A DNA stretch of 64,000 nucleotides, from assembly GCA_024516035.1 (NCBI GenBank), contig CM044957.1, forward strand, positions 15,510,564 through 15,574,563. Reading direction: 5' to 3'. The notes under the pieces are model-generated. The model had not been told where the DNA came from and ran no database searches. It saw only the letters and a list, made by a program, of their open reading frames with translations. Position 1 is the stretch's first letter. Every line of letters begins with the position of its first letter. Positions 59,348 through 64,000 of this stretch are shown here, one piece after another. The stretch comes from Bactericera cockerelli. Lineage: Eukaryota; Arthropoda; Insecta; Hemiptera; Triozidae. The translations under genes were made by a program, and so were the position numbers.

Positions 59348-59640
59348 GCTTGGGTTCGAATACCAGCGGAGTCGGAATTTTTCTACTCAACTCTGTACAT
59401 GGATGTTCACTATTGTTCAGGGTTTACTCGGTCCTCGTGAGGAAATATGAGTAGCTGCTTTGATGTAAGTAGTGCCCAGTAGCGAAATTATGAGGCAAAT
59501 GATATACAATTATTATTATATATCATTTTTATTTATTTATACATCAAAGCAGCTACTCATATACAATTATTATAAGAAAACGAAAAAGTCCTATTTCTAC
59601 CCACTAAAAATTGTGATATACATACATAATAACATAAAAA
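59348..59640 (+). repeat. tRNA-headed SINE, diverged copy
   Basis: The GGGTTCGAATACCAGCGG head end, TTTACTCGGTCCTCGTGAGG, GAGTAGCTGCTTTGATGTAA, AAAAGTCCTATTTCTACCC and CACTAAAAATTGTGATA match the 18389 family. Confidence 0.7.
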
Positions 59641-60402
59641 TTAACATTTTTCTTATTTATCATTATTATTTTTGTCATTATTATAATATTTCTACATGGT
59701 AAGCGGAGATAGCACTGTTAATTAATCATGCGCTCAAATTATAATCTAAATAATACAACATATTAAATTTATCCACGGATACTGTTTTGAGCACTCATTA
59801 ACTAGTCTACTATTCATCTGACAAGGAAAAGATTGAAGAAGAAGGAGATAGAGAGAGATAGAGTGAGGAAATATTTAGCTTCAACTTGCTTTAATGATGA
59901 AGAGGGAGGGAAGGGAGGGTGCAGACTCACATGCAGTGAATAGTGATGGACTGAAGGGGTTCAGAGAAAAGAGAGAGAGAGAGAGAGCGGAGGAGAGGGG
60001 AAATTTTTCGGTTAAACTCTGATTTCGTACTTTCACAATAATATGGTACCTACCAATTTCCGAATTTTCACTTTCTTATTGCTGTTCACTCGATGTAGAC
60101 ATTCCTTGTGACTGTGAATAACGAAAATTTCGAATTCTCTTTAATTGAGCGCTTCACCCTACCTGTACTTGTCTTTTAACTTATTATTTTATAATACTTT
60201 TTGCTTGTGTTTGTATAAATGAATAATAATTTGTGAATATTATTAAAAAAAATAGTTAATAAAATTTCATTAGATACTACATATCACTTTGCTTTTCCTT
60301 TTCTCTCTGTCCTTGTGTTTTGTTTACTTGTGTTTAAATTTGAATCAGTGTAGTTAATTTTTGGTGATTAAATTATTCAAGAAAGGAAAGTTAAGAAGAA
60401 TC
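59641..60402. other. 5' flank of the Helitron-type gene
   Basis: AT-rich with a (GA)n run at 59968-59988. It should include the promoter and left end of the element, but no TC terminus, TIR or TATA box can be assigned with confidence. The in-frame stop TAG at 60403 sets the upstream limit of the ORF. Confidence 0.35.
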
Positions 60403-60429
60403 TAGATCAAGAAAGAAAGGGTGGAAGAC

Positions 60430-63400
60430 ATGGCTGTCGTTTCATTCGTGGTTCCCGGAGGGCGCAGCCAAGCTGATGCAGTGTTTGGTAAATATAGGAA
60501 CTCTCAGTGTACCAGCAACTCATTTACTGCACTTTGTTTTGCTAATAGCTTTAATGTAGGTTTGTGGTCAGAAACCACAATGGATGAAATTTTAAGAGAG
60601 GGCCACAATCTTCATGTTAGGTGTTTTCCCGATAGAAAGTACAAAGAATTCAATTACTTAGCTTTTGAGGATATTGAGAAAGACTTGAATAGTGTGTCAG
60701 TGTTTGGTGAAAAGTTTACTTGTGTATCTGTACTGGACGAATGTTGTATTTCTATGCTCCAGGGTCAGATGCCTTACGCTCTCGATTCTGCAGTAGAGAT
60801 GTTTTTCTCCACCTACAGTCATGGTATTTTTACAATAGGGGATATTTCATTAGCGCTGTTCAGGGATGAGACAGGATACTGTATATATGATCCTCACTCG
60901 TGTAATCCTCGCACAGGTCTGAGTGCTCACAAAGGTGTATCTGTGGTTATCGTTTGTCCGGACATCAGAAGTGTGAAATGTATGCTAAAAAAGAAGTTTG
61001 AAAAGAATAGGTCGCGTTTCTTGATTTCAGCTGTTTTGTTTGAGAGAGATCTACATGAGGGTCCAAATCATACAGATGTTCAGTGTTATGATGTGCCCAT
61101 GGTATTGAGTGAAGCAGTGCTTGATACAACTAGTCCGTCCAGTACAGAAACAGTGATAGTTCCTATGGTGTCATGTGATGTTTTGATTAATGAAGGTTAT
61201 AATACTATAGGGATCGAATTAGAAAAGAGTAACATTGAGGAAAATATAGAGTTGCATGAGAGTTATATTGAAGGAGGAGGGAGTTGTGAGACATATGTAC
61301 CTGTATCATTTGAGATGTTAATTCATGAAGGAACTGGAAGTATTCGATGTACTGGAGCCATGGAGGAACCATTAATGTCCACTGATAGTGATGTCACCAT
61401 GCTATCGTGTGAGAAAATTATTGATGTTCAAAGGGAATTCAATGTAGAGATGGAAAAGGATTATGAAATGAGTATATTGAATAATGAACATTTGGAATCA
61501 AGTGGGGACATTGTGGGAGACATGGGTATTATACTTATGAATAATGAACATTGTGAGAGTTATGAGCATGTCATGATGGAAGAAGATACAAATGAATATT
61601 TTAAGACTAGTTTAAATGGTTCAGTTGAAATAGAGAAGGAATCCGTTGCATTTATAGAGGTCAAAAAGAAGAAAGCAAGACGAGTGAAAATGTCCGAAAA
61701 AAAAAGAAGACAAATGATAAAAGAATCCATGAAAAAGAAACGTGAAGATGAAGAATATTCTAAGAGAGAAAATTCTAGAAATATAGAAAATATGAAGAAG
61801 AAACGCGAAGATGAAGAATATTCTAAGAGAGAAAATTCTAGGAATAGAGAAGACAAGAAAAAGAAACGTGAAGATGAAGAATATTCTAAGAGAGAAAATT
61901 CTAGAAATATAGAAAATATGAAGAAGAAACGCGAAGATGAAGAATATTGTAGGAAAGAAAAGTCTAGGAATAGAGAAGACAAGAAAAAGAAACGAGAAGA
62001 TGAAGAATATTCTAAGAGAGAAAATTCTAGAAATATAGAAAATATGAAGAAGAAACGCGAAGATGAAGAATATTGTGGAAAAGAAAAGTCTAGGAATAGA
62101 GAAGACAAGAAAAAGAAACGTGAAGATGAGGATTACCGTGAGAAAGAAAAGTCCAAGGATACAGAAAGCAAGAAAAAGAAACGAGAAGATGAAGAATATT
62201 CTAAGAGAGAAAATTCTAGAAATATAGAAAATATGAAGAAGAAACGCGAAGATGAAGAATATTGTAGAAAAGAAAAGTCTAGGAATAGAGAAGACAAGAA
62301 AAAGAAACGTGAAGATGAGGATTACCGTGAGAAAGAAAAGTCCAAGGATACAGAAAGCAAGAAAAAGAAACGAGAAGATGAAGAATATTCTAAGAGAGAA
62401 AATTCTAGAAATATAGAAAATATGAAGAAGAAACGCGAAGATGAAGAATATTGTAGAAAAGAAAAGTCTAGGAATAGAGAAGACAAGAAAAAGAAACGTG
62501 AAGATGAGGATTACCGTGAGAAAGAAAAGTCCAAGGATACAGAAAGCAAGAAAAAGAAACGAGAAGATCCGGAGTACCTTGAAGAAGAAAGAAAAAGGCA
62601 TGCTGAAAAAATGCAGGAAAAGCGAAATAATTTTGAATACCGGGAGCAGGAAAATACCAGGAGAAGGTCAAACATATGTTCAGAGAGAGGAAATGATATT
62701 TTAAAATTCAGGCATAATTTTTATAATCAACTAAATAACAGGAAAAATACAGATGACTCACAAATTTCAAAAAATAAATTAAAATTCATTGCAGCCAGAA
62801 ATGAAAACGCTGAGTTTGTTTGTTGTTGTTGTGAGGGTTTATTTTTTAAACATTCAGTTAGTTCCTTAAACTTAGAAGCTATAAGAGAAAAATTGAGTTA
62901 TTGTGAAGAGGAGTTTTTAGAATTTAAGTTTAAAATTTGTAACGTGCAATCTGGATATATGTGTAGTACATGTAAAAGTAATATAATGAAGGGTAGGGTA
63001 CCAAAATTGGCAACAAGTAATGGGTTAAAGTTTGTTGAAATTCCTGAATGTCTTAAAGACATCTCACCTTTAGAGTCAAGGCTATGTTCTCCGTATCTTC
63101 CTTTTATGTGCATAAAACCAATGAAATCATTTTCATTGAATGGTCAGTTAGGTTTGCGAGGATCCGTTGTGAATATCCCTATTGATGTAAATGAGTGTTT
63201 GACTGTGTTACCCAGAATGTTTGATGAAATGTCTACTATTCAAGTTCAGCTAAAAAGACATTTTCAGCACAAGTCGTATTATATGTTTGAGACTATTAGG
63301 CCTGCAGCTGTGTGTGATGCATTACGTTATTTAAAAGATACGCCTTTATACTTAAAACATGGAATTAGTATTGATGAAAATTATTTAGAAAGTTATTCAG

Positions 63401-64000
63401 GGACGCAGGCAGTCATTGACTTTGTACTTCAGGATAGTGATTTAGAAGCAGGAGAGTCTAGGAACAATATTGCTGAACCAACTGAGGAAGAAATAGAGTC
63501 AGATGAGGATACAGGAGAGCAAGTAATGCTCTTAGATAGGAATACAGTAGCTCAAGATCAAGAAAATATTCACATAATAGCACCTGGACAAGATAAAAAT
63601 CCTGTAGCACCTCAATTTATAGAAAATTATGACGAGTTATGCTTTCCAAAAATATTCTGCGGTTATGGTTTCAATTTATCTAAAAATATTACTTATAATG
63701 ATAGGGCTAAGTCCGAGTGCAGGCGCGTGGATCGTAGGTCTTGTAATCCGGAAAGACTTTTATTTATGGCAAAACAAAAAATTGAGCGGCAAATAACGTC
63801 TAGCATTAATGTATGTTTAAGAAAAACAAAAAAGGGTTCATGCAGTATGAAGGCATCTGATTTAGTAAATCAGGACTTTGTTACAGGTTTGATAACATAT
63901 GATTCAGGGTATTCTTTTACTAAGCAAATAAGAAATTCACCCGCGTTTTTAGAAATAAAAAAGAAAGAACTATTAGCAACCATTCGAACATTAGGGAAAC
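60430..64000 (+). CDS. Helitron-type transposon polyprotein (N-terminal 1190 residues, runs off the window)
   Basis: One ORF is open from ATG 60430 (first ATG after an in-frame TAG at 60403, good start context) to the window edge. Residues 1-190 look like a papain-fold deubiquitinase of the herpesvirus-tegument (C76)/OTU-like type: FGKYRNSQCTSNSFTALC with candidate Cys27, and YDPHS with Asp154 and His156. Residues about 434-713 hold fourteen 21-residue charged repeats (KKKREDEEYSKRENSRN), probably helical and nucleic-acid or nuclear targeted. About 797-1000 is DUF6570-like, with CCCC (798-801) and CSTC (845-848) metal-ligand candidates. From about 1105 a Helitron helicase-like N domain begins (RLLFMAKQKIERQ .. 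QDFVTGLITYDSGYSFTKQIRNS, quoted in parts). In the known family, Rep (HUH) and PIF1-like helicase domains follow. No internal stop, so it may be intact. Confidence 0.88.
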   Translation, partial: MAVVSFVVPGGRSQADAVFGKYRNSQCTSNSFTALCFANSFNVGLWSETTMDEILREGHNLHVRCFPDRKYKEFNYLAFEDIEKDLNSVSVFGEKFTCVSVLDECCISMLQGQMPYALDSAVEMFFSTYSHGIFTIGDISLALFRDETGYCIYDPHSCNPRTGLSAHKGVSVVIVCPDIRSVKCMLKKKFEKNRSRFLISAVLFERDLHEGPNHTDVQCYDVPMVLSEAVLDTTSPSSTETVIVPMVSCDVLINEGYNTIGIELEKSNIEENIELHESYIEGGGSCETYVPVSFEMLIHEGTGSIRCTGAMEEPLMSTDSDVTMLSCEKIIDVQREFNVEMEKDYEMSILNNEHLESSGDIVGDMGIILMNNEHCESYEHVMMEEDTNEYFKTSLNGSVEIEKESVAFIEVKKKKARRVKMSEKKRRQMIKESMKKKREDEEYSKRENSRNIENMKKKREDEEYSKRENSRNREDKKKKREDEEYSKRENSRNIENMKKKREDEEYCRKEKSRNREDKKKKREDEEYSKRENSRNIENMKKKREDEEYCGKEKSRNREDKKKKREDEDYREKEKSKDTESKKKKREDEEYSKRENSRNIENMKKKREDEEYCRKEKSRNREDKKKKREDEDYREKEKSKDTESKKKKREDEEYSKRENSRNIENMKKKREDEEYCRKEKSRNREDKKKKREDEDYREKEKSKDTESKKKKREDPEYLEEERKRHAEKMQEKRNNFEYREQENTRRRSNICSERGNDILKFRHNFYNQLNNRKNTDDSQISKNKLKFIAARNENAEFVCCCCEGLFFKHSVSSLNLEAIREKLSYCEEEFLEFKFKICNVQSGYMCSTCKSNIMKGRVPKLATSNGLKFVEIPECLKDISPLESRLCSPYLPFMCIKPMKSFSLNGQLGLRGSVVNIPIDVNECLTVLPRMFDEMSTIQVQLKRHFQHKSYYMFETIRPAAVCDALRYLKDTPLYLKHGISIDENYLESYSGTQAVIDFVLQDSDLEAGESRNNIAEPTEEEIESDEDTGEQVMLLDRNTVAQDQENIHIIAPGQDKNPVAPQFIENYDELCFPKIFCGYGFNLSKNITYNDRAKSECRRVDRRSCNPERLLFMAKQKIERQITSSINVCLRKTKKGSCSMKASDLVNQDFVTGLITYDSGYSFTKQIRNSPAFLEIKKKELLATIRTLGK
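61729..62580 (+). repeat. 63-bp coding tandem repeat with a 189-bp higher-order unit
   Basis: Fourteen units of 63 bp (21 codons), spaced exactly at the CGN codon of K-R-E-D (61741, 61804, 61867 .. 62560). The first four alternate two types (126-bp period). From 61993 on, three types cycle (189-bp period) with near identity, indicating recent amplification. The minus-strand ORFs of 182 and 326 codons here are shadows. Confidence 0.92.

Noticed and set aside
61560..62601. Minus-strand ORFs of 182 and 326 codons
   Set aside because: Antisense shadows of the charged coding repeats in the Helitron-type gene.

Overview
This is a eukaryotic, AT-rich, repeat-dense window that reads as an insect genome, most likely hemipteran. 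Support comes from an insect-type neuropeptide GPCR split over introns of up to 20 kb, from many tRNA-headed and 5S-rRNA-headed SINEs with poly(A) or A/T-rich tails, and from Tc1, hAT and Helitron-type DNA transposons. Two copies of a repeat starting ACTTTCCTTAT..ATAAGGAAAGT resemble a family I associate with planthoppers; that is recollection and is not proven here. There are no prokaryotic features.

Main gene: five coding exons on the minus strand (55657-56018, 38395-38611, 18142-18276, 16974-17190, 8039-8264) join in compatible splice phases (2, 0, 0, 1) into a class A GPCR of the pyrokinin/PBAN receptor type, from the N-terminus through TM7. The C-terminal tail exon was not found. Three of its exon-intron junctions (exon 3 donor, exon 5 acceptor, exon 5 donor) lie inside local tandem duplications that copy the splice site itself. 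At exon 3 the array has a 39-nt (13-codon) period and 11 donor-bearing units. At exon 5 a second acceptor lies exactly 42 nt (14 codons) upstream, with the frame open between them. Exon 5 also lacks one C that all its duplicated fragments keep, which shifts the frame after TM7.

Introns: intron 4 (8.3-17.0 kb) holds a 2.2-kb purine minisatellite, SINEs and a 799-bp hAT MITE with a perfect 8-bp target duplication. Intron 2 (18.3-38.4 kb) holds SINEs, a 661-bp tandem duplication, MITEs and a 1.5-kb non-autonomous Helitron filled with a CA array. Intron 1 (38.6-55.7 kb) holds a small Helitron, a complete 5S-derived SINE and a nested transposon cluster (48154-51788) containing a decayed Tc1 transposase gene.

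Upstream of the receptor: a 194-codon intronless SGNH-hydrolase-like ORF (minus, 57930-58514), a complete 5S-derived SINE with target duplication (58918-59180), and the first 1190 codons of a large Helitron-type transposon protein (plus, from 60430, running off the right edge). That protein combines an N-terminal tegument/OTU-like cysteine protease domain, a 21-residue charged repeat array, a DUF6570-like domain and the beginning of a Helitron helicase-like domain. The receptor is the host gene; nearly everything else recognisable is mobile or repeat DNA.
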